Source: Paenibacillus sp. BIHB 4019
Lineage (GTDB): Bacteria; Bacillota; Bacilli; Paenibacillales; Paenibacillaceae
Direction of reading: 5' to 3'
NCBI RefSeq assembly: GCF_002741035.1
Contig: NZ_CP016808.1
Span: 4,078,501-4,142,500 of the forward strand
DNA length: 64,000 nucleotides
The position numbers were made by a program, and so were the translations under genes. This document shows positions 8,277 to 16,791 of the stretch, one piece after another; within the stretch, counting starts at the first letter, position 1, and every line of letters begins with the position of its first letter. Under the pieces are notes generated by a model that worked only from the letters and a program-made list of their open reading frames with translations, was not told the origin of the DNA and ran no database searches.

Positions 8277-9290
8277 CTAATTGAGCTGCTTGACGGAGCT
8301 TCGTGCGATGAGCTCCGCAGGCAGCACGACTTTCCGCCACGGGCCGGAGGCGCTGCCGTTCTGGATGCGGTCAATGAGCATTTGCATGCCGAGATAGCCA
8401 AACTGGTAGGCTTGCTGGGCGACAACGGTAATAAACGGATTAATGTCCGCGTAGGGGCCAAAATCGTCAAAGCATACGATGGAAATATCGTCTGGAATGC
8501 GCAGTCCGCGCTGTTGGAGCAGGCGAATCAGCTCTATGGCGATGACGTTGTTTCCAGCAATGATGGCGGTCGGAAGCGGGTTGATGCTGTCGATCCAGGC
8601 ATTCATGGCGGACAAATCATTTTGCGGGCCGAAGCTCGTCTCGAATAAATAGTCCGGCTCATAGTCCAGCCCATTAAGCTGGAGCGCCTCTCTGTAGCCT
8701 TGCAGGCGAAGGCGGGCGCTGGAGCTCGATAGCGAGCCGTTGACCATCATAATCCGCGTATGCCCCAGCCCCACAAGATGATCGACGAGCTGGCGAGCGC
8801 CTTCCTTGCTGTCCCCAAGGACGATGTCGCATTCGATGCCCGGTACTTCGCGGTCAATCAGCACGAACGGAGTCTGATGGTGCAGCAGCGACTCCAGATT
8901 GGACAAGGAGGGGTCGCCAGTCGGCGCCATCATCACGCCGTCAACCCGCGTCGTCAAAATCGTATGGATATAATCCGATTCCTTAGCTAAATTTTCATCG
9001 CTGTTGCCGAACAACAGCTTGTAGCCATTTTTCGTAGCGGCATCCTCTGCCCCACGTGACAGTGTCGTATAAAACGGATTCGTAATATCGGCAATAAGCA
9101 AAAACAGCAGGCGGGTATGCTGAAGCACCAGACTTCTTGCCATCTGGTTTGGCACATAGTGCATTTCCTCCATCACTTTCTTGACCTTTGCCCGCGTTTT
9201 GTCGCTTATTCTGCCTGTGTTATTGATAACTCGCGATACGGTCATTGCTGAAACGCCAGATCGCTGAGCGATATCGTAAATCGTAACCAT
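8277..9290 (-). CDS. LacI-family repressor, likely of the fucose operon
   Basis: The 337-residue protein begins with the classic helix-turn-helix ('TIYDIAQRSGVSAMTVSRVI') and hinge, followed by a periplasmic-binding-like effector domain ending near residue 330. AAGGAG precedes the ATG. It is divergent from fucI, and a near-perfect 20-bp dyad in the shared gap overlaps the predicted fucI -10 region. The likely role is repression of fucI-fucA-kinase-fucU until a fucose-pathway ligand binds; this is inferred from position. Confidence 0.92.
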   Translation of the reverse strand: MVTIYDIAQRSGVSAMTVSRVINNTGRISDKTRAKVKKVMEEMHYVPNQMARSLVLQHTRLLFLLIADITNPFYTTLSRGAEDAATKNGYKLLFGNSDENLAKESDYIHTILTTRVDGVMMAPTGDPSLSNLESLLHHQTPFVLIDREVPGIECDIVLGDSKEGARQLVDHLVGLGHTRIMMVNGSLSSSSARLRLQGYREALQLNGLDYEPDYLFETSFGPQNDLSAMNAWIDSINPLPTAIIAGNNVIAIELIRLLQQRGLRIPDDISIVCFDDFGPYADINPFITVVAQQAYQFGYLGMQMLIDRIQNGSASGPWRKVVLPAELIARSSVKQLN

Positions 9291-9356
9291 GCGGCTTGCT
9301 CCTTATCTATTTCGTCCCACTCGTTTGTTATCTTACCATCTTACAAAAGTGAGCCA

Positions 9357-9385
9357 TTGACAGCAACCCTCAAGCTTGATAAATT
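9357..9385 (+). promoter_or_regulatory. Predicted fucI promoter
   Basis: TTGACA (9357-9362) is followed after 17 bp by TAAATT (9380-9385). The LacI-type dyad starts at its last base. Confidence 0.55.
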
Positions 9386-9404
9386 AGAGTTATCGGTAAC
9401 TCTA
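9385..9404. promoter_or_regulatory. LacI-type operator upstream of fucI
   Basis: The 20-bp sequence TAGAGTTATCGGTAACTCTA is a CG-centred dyad with one mismatched pair. It lies between the divergent lacI and fucI genes, at the predicted fucI transcription start. Confidence 0.8.
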
Positions 9405-9440
9405 TACTAACTCAAACAGCTGGTTATGCACTTTATTTTA

Positions 9441-9485
9441 GAATATAAGAATTATAAGCTTCACTCTTGTAATTTCTTATATTTC
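9441..9485. repeat. Long imperfect palindrome in the fucI leader, shared with the uxaC operon
   Basis: The left arm begins GAATATAAGAATTATAAG and the right arm ends CTTATATTTC. It shares most of its bases, including the non-palindromic ATAAGCTTCAC, with the reverse complement of 57142-57190. It lies 69 nt before the fucI start codon, downstream of the LacI operator. Confidence 0.8.
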
Positions 9486-9554
9486 ATCGCGAAACGGAAG
9501 CTTTGCCGCCAGAAGACGGCAAAAGCCGTTTACGCTCGTATTGGAGGGATAATA

Positions 9555-11345
9555 GTGACACAAGAAAAGCATCGTTTTGAAAGCGGTTTCCCTAAAATAG
9601 GTATTCGTCCTACGATTGATGGACGCCGTAAAGGCGTTCGCGAATCGCTCGAAGAACAGACAATGAATATGGCAAAATCGGTAGCCGCGCTCATTGGCGA
9701 GCATTTGCGTTATCCGAACGGCGAGCCAGTTGAATGCGTCATTGCGGACAGCTGTATCGGCGGTGTAGCAGAAGCGGCAGCTTGCGCGGACAAATTTTCC
9801 CGCGAGCGCGTAGGCGTGTCCATCACCGTAACGCCATGCTGGTGTTATGGCACCGAGACGATGGATATGGACCCTTCCATTCCGAAAGCGGTATGGGGCT
9901 TTAATGGTACCGAACGTCCAGGCGCCGTATATTTGGCGGCTGTACTGTCTGGCTATGCACAGAAGGGCCTTCCAGCCTTCGGCATTTATGGCGAGGAAGT
10001 ACAGGACTCAGGCGACACGAGCATTCCTGAAGATGTGAAGGGCAAGCTGCTGGGCTTCGCGAAAGCGGGACTTGTTGTAGCTTACATGCGCGGCAAATCA
10101 TACTTGTCGATGGGCTCCGTATCGATGGGTATCGCGGGCTCGATCGTAAACGATGCTTTTTTCCAAGAATATTTGGGCATGCGTACCGAGTATGTGGATA
10201 TGTCGGAATTCGTCCGCCGCTTCGAAGAGGAAATTTATGATGGCGAAGAATTTTCCCGTGCGCTGGCATGGGTGAAGGAAAACTGTCCGGAAGGCGCAGA
10301 CAACAACCCAGCGCAAATCCAAACCTCCAGAGAGCAGAAGGACAAGGATTGGGAAACGGTTGTGAAAATGACGATGATTGCCCGCGACCTGATGGTCGGC
10401 AACCCGCGTCTTGCGGAGCTAGGCTTCGGGGAAGAGGCGATGGGCCACAATGCGATTGTATCCGGCTTCCAGGGGCAGCGCCAATGGACGGATCATTTTC
10501 CAAACGGCGATTTCATGGAAACGCTGCTTAACTCCTCGTTCGACTGGAACGGCATCCGCGCACCTTACATGGTAGCAACAGAAAATGACAGCTTGAACGG
10601 CGTTGCGATGCTGTTCGGCAATTTGCTGACGAATACGGCGCAAATTTTCGCCGATGTGCGGACGTATTGGAGTCCAGATTCGGTGCAGCGCGTAACGGGG
10701 CATAAGCTGGAAGGGCACGCAGCGGGCGGCATTTTGCACCTGATCAACTCCGGCTCGGCGACGCTTGACGGCACGGGCGAGCAGCAGCTTGCTGGCAAGC
10801 CTGCGCTTAAGCCGCATTGGGAAATTTCCGAGCAGGAGGCGGCGGATTGCCTGAAGGCAACGTCGTGGCGTCCGGCATCGGTTGAATATTTCCGCGGCGG
10901 CGGCTATTCCTCCGACTATTTGACACGCGGGGGCATGCCGATGACGATGTCCCGGATTAATTTGGTCAAGGGCATTGGCCCCGTTCTGCAAATAGCCGAA
11001 GGTTATTCGGTTGATCTGCCAGAGGGCGTTCATGATGTACTCGACAAGCGGACAGATCCGACTTGGCCGACGACGTGGTTCGCTCCGATTTTGACAGGCA
11101 GCGGCGCGTTCCGCAGCGTTTATGAAGTGATGGACCAATGGGGGGCGAATCACGGTTCTATCAGCTACGGGCATATTGGCGCAGATTTAATTACACTTGC
11201 GTCGATGCTGCGTATTCCAGTCAATATGCACAATGTGGCAGAAGAAAAGCTGTTCCGTCCGCGCGCTTGGGGCCTGTTCGGCACGAGCAATGCGGAAAGC
11301 GCAGATTACCGCGCTTGCGACAACTTTGGGCCATTGTATAAATAA
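9555..11345 (+). CDS. fucI: L-fucose isomerase
   Basis: The 596-residue protein converts L-fucose to L-fuculose with Mn2+, the first step of fucose catabolism in the cytosol. It is near-colinear with Escherichia coli FucI: '[20 protein letters not shown]', '[17 protein letters not shown]' and the C-terminal '[13 protein letters not shown]'. The expected metal ligands are Glu343 (ATENDSLNG), Asp367 (FADVRTYWS) and His533 (GANHG). The GTG start at 9555 follows TTGGAGGG; an upstream extension in frame runs through the leader palindrome and has no family match. It is the first gene of the fuc operon. Confidence 0.97.
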   Translation: MTQEKHRFESGFPKIGIRPTIDGRRKGVRESLEEQTMNMAKSVAALIGEHLRYPNGEPVECVIADSCIGGVAEAAACADKFSRERVGVSITVTPCWCYGTETMDMDPSIPKAVWGFNGTERPGAVYLAAVLSGYAQKGLPAFGIYGEEVQDSGDTSIPEDVKGKLLGFAKAGLVVAYMRGKSYLSMGSVSMGIAGSIVNDAFFQEYLGMRTEYVDMSEFVRRFEEEIYDGEEFSRALAWVKENCPEGADNNPAQIQTSREQKDKDWETVVKMTMIARDLMVGNPRLAELGFGEEAMGHNAIVSGFQGQRQWTDHFPNGDFMETLLNSSFDWNGIRAPYMVATENDSLNGVAMLFGNLLTNTAQIFADVRTYWSPDSVQRVTGHKLEGHAAGGILHLINSGSATLDGTGEQQLAGKPALKPHWEISEQEAADCLKATSWRPASVEYFRGGGYSSDYLTRGGMPMTMSRINLVKGIGPVLQIAEGYSVDLPEGVHDVLDKRTDPTWPTTWFAPILTGSGAFRSVYEVMDQWGANHGSISYGHIGADLITLASMLRIPVNMHNVAEEKLFRPRAWGLFGTSNAESADYRACDNFGPLYK

Positions 11346-11369
11346 TGAAAAATTGAATGAGTCATCTAT

Positions 11370-11403
11370 AAGCTGCCGTTCCAATTTTTTGGGGCGGCAG
11401 CTT
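11370..11403 (+). other. Intercistronic hairpin between fucI and fucA
   Basis: AAGCTGCCG (11370-11378) pairs with CGGCAGCTT (11395-11403). No T-run follows the stem, so it more likely stabilises or processes the mRNA than ends it. T-rich bases lie in the loop. Confidence 0.6.
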
Positions 11404-11437
11404 CATGGGTTCAATATGACAGAGGAGGAAGAGAGAA

Positions 11438-12097
11438 ATGAGCAGCTTGGAAATTAGAGAGGAACTATGCAAATACGCAAAAAAGACGGTCGCGAACCGT
11501 TTGGTAGTTGGCCCCGGCGGCAACATTAGCGCGAAGCATGAGGGCAAAATGTATTTGTCCCCAAGCGGTTTTGCCCTTGATGAAATTGAGCCGGAGCAGT
11601 GGGTAGAGGTCGATATTGAGACTGGAGCGGTAACGGATACAGGCTTCCGTCCGTCTTCTGAGGTCCTGATGCATCTTTATGCTTACCGGGCGAATCCGAA
11701 CATCGGCGCGATCGTGCATACGCACCCGCCTTATTGCATCGCCTTTACACTTGTGGAGCAGGAGCTGCCGATTATGTTCCCCGATCAGGCGGCGCTAGTA
11801 GGCAAGACGGTATATATTCCGTATGTACTGCCTACTACCGATAAGCTTGCAGATGCGCTAGTTGAAAAAGTGAATGCTGCCAGCTCGATTCTGCTGGGCA
11901 ATCATGGACTCGTAACGACAGGGCGCAATCTGCGCGAAGCCTATTATCGTACGGAAGTGGTAGAAGAAAGCGCAAAAATTTTCCTGATCGCCAAAGCGAT
12001 TAAGGAACCAAAAGTGCTGACGAAGGAAGAATTTGAAGAAATCGCATCGCTGGAGAGCGAGGCCTACCGTATCCAGCTGCTGCAAAAAATGCAGTAG
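11438..12097 (+). CDS. fucA: Class II aldolase, L-fuculose-1-phosphate aldolase type
   Basis: The 219-residue zinc aldolase splits L-fuculose 1-phosphate to dihydroxyacetone phosphate and L-lactaldehyde. Visible active-site elements are the phosphate loop GPGGNIS (25-31), 'PSGF' (42-45), catalytic Glu75 in 'PSSE', and zinc ligands His94 and His96 in HTHP plus His156 in GNHG. These match the order and spacing in E. coli FucA. The ATG follows GAGGAGGAAGAG. It lies 92 nt after fucI and 39 nt before the kinase, in one operon. Rhamnulose-phosphate specificity is possible in the family, but context favours fuculose. Confidence 0.92.
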   Translation: MSSLEIREELCKYAKKTVANRLVVGPGGNISAKHEGKMYLSPSGFALDEIEPEQWVEVDIETGAVTDTGFRPSSEVLMHLYAYRANPNIGAIVHTHPPYCIAFTLVEQELPIMFPDQAALVGKTVYIPYVLPTTDKLADALVEKVNAASSILLGNHGLVTTGRNLREAYYRTEVVEESAKIFLIAKAIKEPKVLTKEEFEEIASLESEAYRIQLLQKMQ

Positions 12098-12136
12098 ATT
12101 TGCGTTGAATCCGCTAGGAGGAGGAGGAATGCAGGA

Positions 12137-13663
12137 ATGGCAAATGCAGCGAAAACGGCGGCGACGGTCCTTGCCTTTGATCTGGGCGCAAGCAGCGGCA
12201 GGGCGCTGATCGGCAAGCTTGCTGCAAGTGCAGAGGGCGGCCGCAAGCTTGAGGTGACCGAGCTTCATCGTTTTCCCAACTATGCGGTGCAAATAGGGCG
12301 GCATCTGCACTGGGACATTTTGCGACTGCTTCAGGAGATGAAGGTTGCTATTCGCAAGGCGTTCCAACAGGGCTATCAGCCGTCCACCTTTGGTGTGGAT
12401 ACATGGGGAGTGGACTTTGGCCTGCTGGATGCGCATGGCGAGCTGCTGGGCAATCCCTATCATTACCGCGACCCGCAGACGGAAGGCTTGATCGAAGAGG
12501 TGGAGCAGCTGCTGAGCCGCGAGGAGCAGTACCAGCAGGGCGGGCTCCAGTTCATGCCCTTTAATACGATTTATCAGCTGTATGCGATGAGCAAGGCAGG
12601 CTCGCCGAAGCTGGCGGCCGCCGAGACGCTGCTGCTGACGCCGGATTTGCTCGTTTATTTTTTGACGGGCAAGAAGGTATGCGAATTTACGATGGCGACT
12701 ACGACGCAGCTGTTTCATCCCGAGCGGCAGCAGTGGAATGCGCCGCTTATGCAGCAGCTCGGCATTCCAGCGAAGCTGTTTCTTGCGCCGATTCATCCGG
12801 GACAGCGCATAGGGCCGCTAACAGCGGAAGTATGCGAAGAGCTGGCTGTACCGCCAATTGAAGCGATTGCCGTAGGCACGCATGATACGGAATCAGCGGT
12901 TGCTGCTGTGCCAGCGGCAGGCGGGAAAGCTTTTGCCTATTTGGTGTGCGGCACGTGGTCGCTGCTTGGCACTGAGCTTATGCGTCCGCTGCTGACGCCA
13001 GAAGCGCTGGCGCTCGATTTTTCCAATGAGGGCGGAGTCGGCGGAACCTATCAGCTGCTCAAAAACATTATGGGCCTATGGATTTTGCAGGAATGCCACC
13101 GCGAATGGGAGGCGCTAGGGCAAGAGCTGACATTCGCACAGCTTGCGGCCGAAGCGGAGCAGGCGGAGCCTTTCCGCAGCCTGATCCATCCGGATGATCT
13201 GCGTTTTTACAGCCCTTCGGGCATGATTCGAAATGTGCAGCAGTATTGCGAGGAGACGGGGCAGCTTGTGCCGCAGTCGCGGGGAGAAATAGCGAGATGC
13301 ATTCTCGAAAGTCTGGCGCTAAAATACCGTTACGCGCTGGCGCAAATGGAGCAGTTGACCGGAGAGGCTTATTCGGGTCTGCACATGGTTGGCGGCGGTA
13401 TACAGAACAAGCTGCTCTGCCGTTTTACGGCGAATGCCATTGGCCGCTCGGTATGGGCAGGTCCGGTCGAAGCGAGCGCCATCGGCAATATGCTCGTTCA
13501 GCTCATTGCCCAAGGGGAATGTGCGGATTTGCAGGAGGCGCGGCAGCTGTCGGCGGCATCGTTCGAGGTGGATACCTATGAGCCAGCGCCAGCGGAGCAG
13601 CAAGTGTGGGAGCAGGCTTACGAAGATTACCTGCGGTTAGTCGCTTTGCAGGCGAAGTCTTAA
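12137..13663 (+). CDS. FGGY carbohydrate kinase, rhamnulokinase-like, probably L-fuculokinase here
   Basis: The protein has 508 residues. The N-terminal ATPase motif is FDLGASSGRALIG, the substrate region reads 'GVDTWGVDFGLLD' and 'NPYHYRDPQTEG', and the C-terminal nucleotide motif is 'HMVGGGIQNKLLCRF'. The sequence is of the RhaB (rhamnulokinase) type, not the E. coli FucK type. Placement between fucA and fucU implies that it phosphorylates L-fuculose. The ATG at 12137 has GCAGGA upstream; a nearby ATG at 12129 is out of frame. Substrate specificity is the uncertain point. Confidence 0.9.
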   Translation: MANAAKTAATVLAFDLGASSGRALIGKLAASAEGGRKLEVTELHRFPNYAVQIGRHLHWDILRLLQEMKVAIRKAFQQGYQPSTFGVDTWGVDFGLLDAHGELLGNPYHYRDPQTEGLIEEVEQLLSREEQYQQGGLQFMPFNTIYQLYAMSKAGSPKLAAAETLLLTPDLLVYFLTGKKVCEFTMATTTQLFHPERQQWNAPLMQQLGIPAKLFLAPIHPGQRIGPLTAEVCEELAVPPIEAIAVGTHDTESAVAAVPAAGGKAFAYLVCGTWSLLGTELMRPLLTPEALALDFSNEGGVGGTYQLLKNIMGLWILQECHREWEALGQELTFAQLAAEAEQAEPFRSLIHPDDLRFYSPSGMIRNVQQYCEETGQLVPQSRGEIARCILESLALKYRYALAQMEQLTGEAYSGLHMVGGGIQNKLLCRFTANAIGRSVWAGPVEASAIGNMLVQLIAQGECADLQEARQLSAASFEVDTYEPAPAEQQVWEQAYEDYLRLVALQAKS

Positions 13664-13692
13664 TTTTAATCTTACTCAAGGGAGTGTTTAAG

Positions 13693-14121
13693 GTGCTGCA
13701 TGGCATATCCAAATTGATTTCACCGGAGCTTTTGAAAATATTAATGGAGATGGGACACAGCGACGAAATCGTGCTGGCCGACGGCAATTTCCCCGTCATG
13801 AGCCACGCGCAGCGCGTTGTCCGGGCCGACGGCCACGGCATTCCCGAGCTGCTGGAAGCGGTATTGCCGCTGTTTCCCTTGGATCAATATGTGGAGCGTC
13901 CGGCGGCGCTCATGCAGGTTGTTCCTGGCGATACCGTCCAGACGCCAATCTGGGAGCAGTATCAGCTCATTATCGAGCAGCATACGCCGGTACGGGAGAA
14001 GCCTGAGGAAGTGGAACGCTTCGCTTTCTATGAGCGGGCTAAGAAGGCTTATGCGATTGTGGCAACCGGCGAGCAGGCGCTGTATGCGAATATTATTTTG
14101 AAAAAAGGCGTTATTAAATAG
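13693..14121 (+). CDS. fucU: L-fucose mutarotase, RbsD/FucU family
   Basis: The 142-residue protein interconverts alpha and beta anomers of L-fucose, feeding the isomerase. It is colinear with E. coli FucU, including 'LISPELLKILMEMGHSDEI' with the catalytic His, 'RADGHGIPELLEA' and 'FAFYERAKKAYAIV'. The GTG at 13693 is chosen because AAGGGAG (13678-13684) precedes it and family members begin at this point; the open frame extends 87 nt further upstream into the kinase gene. It is the last gene of the fuc operon, before a strong terminator. Confidence 0.94.
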   Translation: MLHGISKLISPELLKILMEMGHSDEIVLADGNFPVMSHAQRVVRADGHGIPELLEAVLPLFPLDQYVERPAALMQVVPGDTVQTPIWEQYQLIIEQHTPVREKPEEVERFAFYERAKKAYAIVATGEQALYANIILKKGVIK

Positions 14122-14135
14122 TCTATAGAGACGTT

Positions 14136-14178
14136 AAAACGGCACGGGAATGTTTCGTTACATTCTGTGCCGTTTTTT
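14136..14178 (+). terminator. Terminator of the fuc operon
   Basis: AAAACGGCAC pairs with GTGCCGTTTT, with inner GGAATG/CATTC pairing, and ends in a T-run. It lies 15 nt after fucU. The stretch from here to 14392 holds no recognisable gene. Confidence 0.92.
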
Positions 14179-14392
14179 GTTTACATATATTACGCTGAAC
14201 CTTATCTTAAGTAGGGGCAAGTTTTTTTGCGGTTTCCTTATGGAATGCGGAATCGAAAATGAGGTTGTGAGATGAGAAGGATACTTGTGACCGGACCTTG
14301 ATAAGCCAGCCCATCTTTTCGATGGAGAGGCTGCAACAATTAGATAGTGCCAAAGTGTGTGAAGTGATTCATAGTAACATTCTAAGCCTTAT

Positions 14393-15172
14393 TCACAATT
14401 CCTGTAATGCTAGGGCTCTCACAGTAGCTTGTTTTAATGCATCCATCAATATTAAATACGGATGCGGACCGTAGCTGATGCGAGCGACGCCTAATGATGC
14501 CAGTTTCTGGATTGAAGGGGAGTCCGGGGAAATCATAACGTTAACAGGTATTGAAGCCTTCTGGCATAATTTCTCGATCAGTTTCTCGTTACATAACCCC
14601 GGCACGAAAATTCCATGAGCGCCGGCTTTGGCATAGGCGTCTGCCCTGTGAAGGGCAGCTTCCAAGTGAGCTTCCTCGTGGTCATGTGCTGCGCTCTCTA
14701 AGAAGATATCGGTTCGAGCATTAATAAAAAGGGGAATCGACGTATGTTCAGCGGCTTCCCGTACAGCTCTGATACGCAAGGCTTGCTCATCTATGGCGTA
14801 TAATCCCGGTTCATGGATCTTCTGATCTTCAAGATTGACTCCTACGGCTCCGCACTCGATGATTTTTAACACATTGTTCTTGATAATCTCGGGAGAAGGT
14901 CCATAACCGCCTTCTATATCAATTGTAATGGGCAGATTTACGCTATTGCTAATCCGCTGAAGATTGGATAGAACGAGGTCGAAAGGAAGCTTCTCTCCAT
15001 CTTCGTATCCATGCGCAGCAGCTACAGACCAGCTGCCTGTAGCAATAGCTTGGCCCCCCGCGTCTTGAATGATTTGCGCGCTTCCGGCGTCCCAGGCGTT
15101 GACGAGGACTAGCGGGCTGCCGCTTCTGTGCAATTCGTGAAACTTCCGTGCATGTTCAAGTTGATTTTCCAT
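14393..15172 (-). CDS. Isocitrate lyase/PEP mutase-family protein
   Basis: The 259-residue TIM-barrel protein has family landmarks 'NAWDAGSAQII' (25-35), 'PITIDIEGGYG', 'GVNLEDQ', 'FINARTDIFL' and 'ARISYGPHPYL'. Members of this large group break or form C-C or C-P bonds in 2-methylisocitrate, oxaloacetate or phosphonopyruvate-type substrates. The KKCGH motif of true isocitrate lyases is absent, so this is not AceA. The start has GGAGG (15181-15185, minus strand), which touches the end of the degraded ada gene. No pathway partner is adjacent, so its substrate is unknown. Confidence 0.85.
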   Translation of the reverse strand: MENQLEHARKFHELHRSGSPLVLVNAWDAGSAQIIQDAGGQAIATGSWSVAAAHGYEDGEKLPFDLVLSNLQRISNSVNLPITIDIEGGYGPSPEIIKNNVLKIIECGAVGVNLEDQKIHEPGLYAIDEQALRIRAVREAAEHTSIPLFINARTDIFLESAAHDHEEAHLEAALHRADAYAKAGAHGIFVPGLCNEKLIEKLCQKASIPVNVMISPDSPSIQKLASLGVARISYGPHPYLILMDALKQATVRALALQEL

Positions 15173-15185
15173 TTTCTTGACCTCC

Positions 15186-15730
15186 GATTTTCTCGTGATT
15201 TAGCAGCCATTCTTTGCGAGCGGCTTCGCCGCCATACCCGCCGAGTTCGCCACTGATGTTAATACGCTCTACTGAAATGGCGATCCCATTAGATGAAGAG
15301 GCGTCTTAAATTCAGTTAACGTTCCCTCAAAAAATTGACTTAGTTCACCCTCAATAGACCGAATGGGGGCGTATGTCCTGGTATAATCGCCGCTTTCAAT
15401 CTTGTCCGTAACCTTTCAACCTCGCGTTCCAAACCCCGGCGTTCTGCGAATTCCAGGAGATACAGCTCATTATCGTCCGCTATTGCCGTCATAGGGCCGT
15501 GTAGCGTGTCCAGCCACGATGCTTTAAGAATAAGGCTATCATCTGCTGCGCTGTCTCGTAGAATTCACAGTTAACGTACTTTGGTTTCCTGGCTGGACAA
15601 GTTGGCCGGCAGAATACCCCGGTTGAGGTGATGCCCACATAGAAGACACCTTCGTACTCGGATTTTTTCTCGACAAGGGCTTTATAATATTCGACTTTGC
15701 GTTCCGCATATGGATCATGATTACACCTAC
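15186..15730 (-). pseudogene. ada: Degraded ada gene (methylphosphotriester/O6-methylguanine repair protein)
   Basis: Three pieces of a bifunctional Ada protein lie in order on the minus strand. The first is the N-terminal metal domain with 'FYVGITSTGVFCRPTCPARK' up to 'YETAQQM'; it keeps two of the four zinc cysteines. After a deletion removing the second Cys pair and the AraC helix-turn-helix, a different frame resumes with 'ILKASWLDTLHGPMTAIAD' and 'LLEFAERRGLEREVERLR'. A frameshift at the C-run near 15363 leads to 'RSIEGELSQFFEGTLTEFK' and 'MGSPFQ'. A second deletion removes the PCHR active-site region, leaving 'ISGELGGYGGEAARKEWLLN'. The gene cannot give a working protein. Confidence 0.85.
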
Positions 15731-16075
15731 ATGCTTTAGACGAGTTTATTATAACGCTTGCTAACGACGTCCGTAGCCGAAAATCAGGCATCTATTTTGT
15801 ATTAATATCACGCAGACCATAGAAGCTGGCAGGTCACACTTCAGCCGGAATAATGCTTAACAGGATTCTAATCGTCATTTTTTCATTCAGTGCAAAACTT
15901 GCCACTCCAACGTGCACGCTGAACCGTATCACAAATAAGGCAAGTTTTTGACCTGTGTAAAGTCGATTTAAGACATAGATTCCCTATCCCCTAAATCTGT
16001 CCAATGCTATGATTTTACATATCAGGTGCGCACATGATGGCAGTGAGTTGTGAATCAAGTGAAGGAGATGAGAAG

Positions 16076-16780
16076 ATGGGTAAAGACAATTTTTTGCGAT
16101 CCATGCTATCCGAGAAGGTCAACATGACCCCGAATGGATTCGTTGCCGATCAATTAAGCCCCGAACAATTCAGGGAATGTCACGAGCTGATTTTTGACAG
16201 TCTATTTGAAATTCATACGTCTGTCATATCGGGAGTAGAGGGCTACGGGCGGTTCAACGAGGATGGCACACCGGAATATGAGAGTTGCAGGGATTTTCTG
16301 ATCAACACGTTTACTGAGGACAAAGAAGGGTATTGGTATAACTGGAGGGAAATGTTCGGAACGACGGTTTTGCAACGGGATTTCTTTGAGCAGTACTACA
16401 AGGAGATGGAGGCCCGAATTTCTTATTGCGAGGGCAGACGTTATTTAGTGAATAACTTTACGTTTTTAATCAACATCATTACGGATGGAAAAACTACGGT
16501 GGGGTTTCCCGATTGGAGCTACTCCGGCATTGGAGACTTCCTGATTGATTTTGCAATTATGGATTTAAACAAGCCTTACCTCCAAATACCGGAGCTTCTC
16601 ATGGCGTATTGCAAAAAAAGGAATATCATTATACCCGACTTTAAGGAAAGATTTTTATGTATGGCGTATTATAAAGGGATAGATGGCTTGCGTTGGCACG
16701 CATCAATTGACGATGCAGAATCGTGTACATCTATGATGAAATCCATGAGTGAACTAAAAGATCGAATATATGGTTTGTAG
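16076..16780 (+). CDS. Phosphotransferase-like protein (APH C-lobe only, altered catalytic loop)
   Basis: The 234-residue product matches the C-terminal lobe of aminoglycoside or hygromycin phosphotransferase-like kinases. The metal-loop region reads 'GFPDWSYSGIGDFLIDFAIM', like the D-W...GD..YD.A pattern of that family. The catalytic HGDxxxxN loop is replaced by 'LVNNFTFLIN', so the catalytic Asp is Asn and the His is lost. The N-lobe with the ATP-binding Lys is missing. The ATG at 16076 has AAGGAG (16062-16067). It is followed 11 nt later by a CD3324-like gene, probably as an operon. It may be a decayed resistance-type kinase or a pseudoenzyme. The 284 nt before it hold no recognisable gene. 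Confidence 0.6.
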   Translation: MGKDNFLRSMLSEKVNMTPNGFVADQLSPEQFRECHELIFDSLFEIHTSVISGVEGYGRFNEDGTPEYESCRDFLINTFTEDKEGYWYNWREMFGTTVLQRDFFEQYYKEMEARISYCEGRRYLVNNFTFLINIITDGKTTVGFPDWSYSGIGDFLIDFAIMDLNKPYLQIPELLMAYCKKRNIIIPDFKERFLCMAYYKGIDGLRWHASIDDAESCTSMMKSMSELKDRIYGL

Positions 16781-16791
16781 ACGGTGATGAC

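Noticed and set aside
10419..11174. 251-residue minus-strand frame inside fucI
   Set aside because: Shadow of a strongly conserved enzyme; Arg/Ala/His-rich composition and no ribosome site.
11858..12796. 312-residue open frame on the minus strand across fucA and the kinase gene
   Set aside because: It is antisense to two well-supported genes, rich in Gln/Arg/His/Leu as expected of a shadow frame, and has no recognisable motif or ribosome site.
14179..14392. Possible short gene in the gap after the fuc terminator
   Set aside because: Short runs such as 'MRRILVTGP' stop at once and nothing longer is protein-like; at most it is a remnant that I cannot identify.
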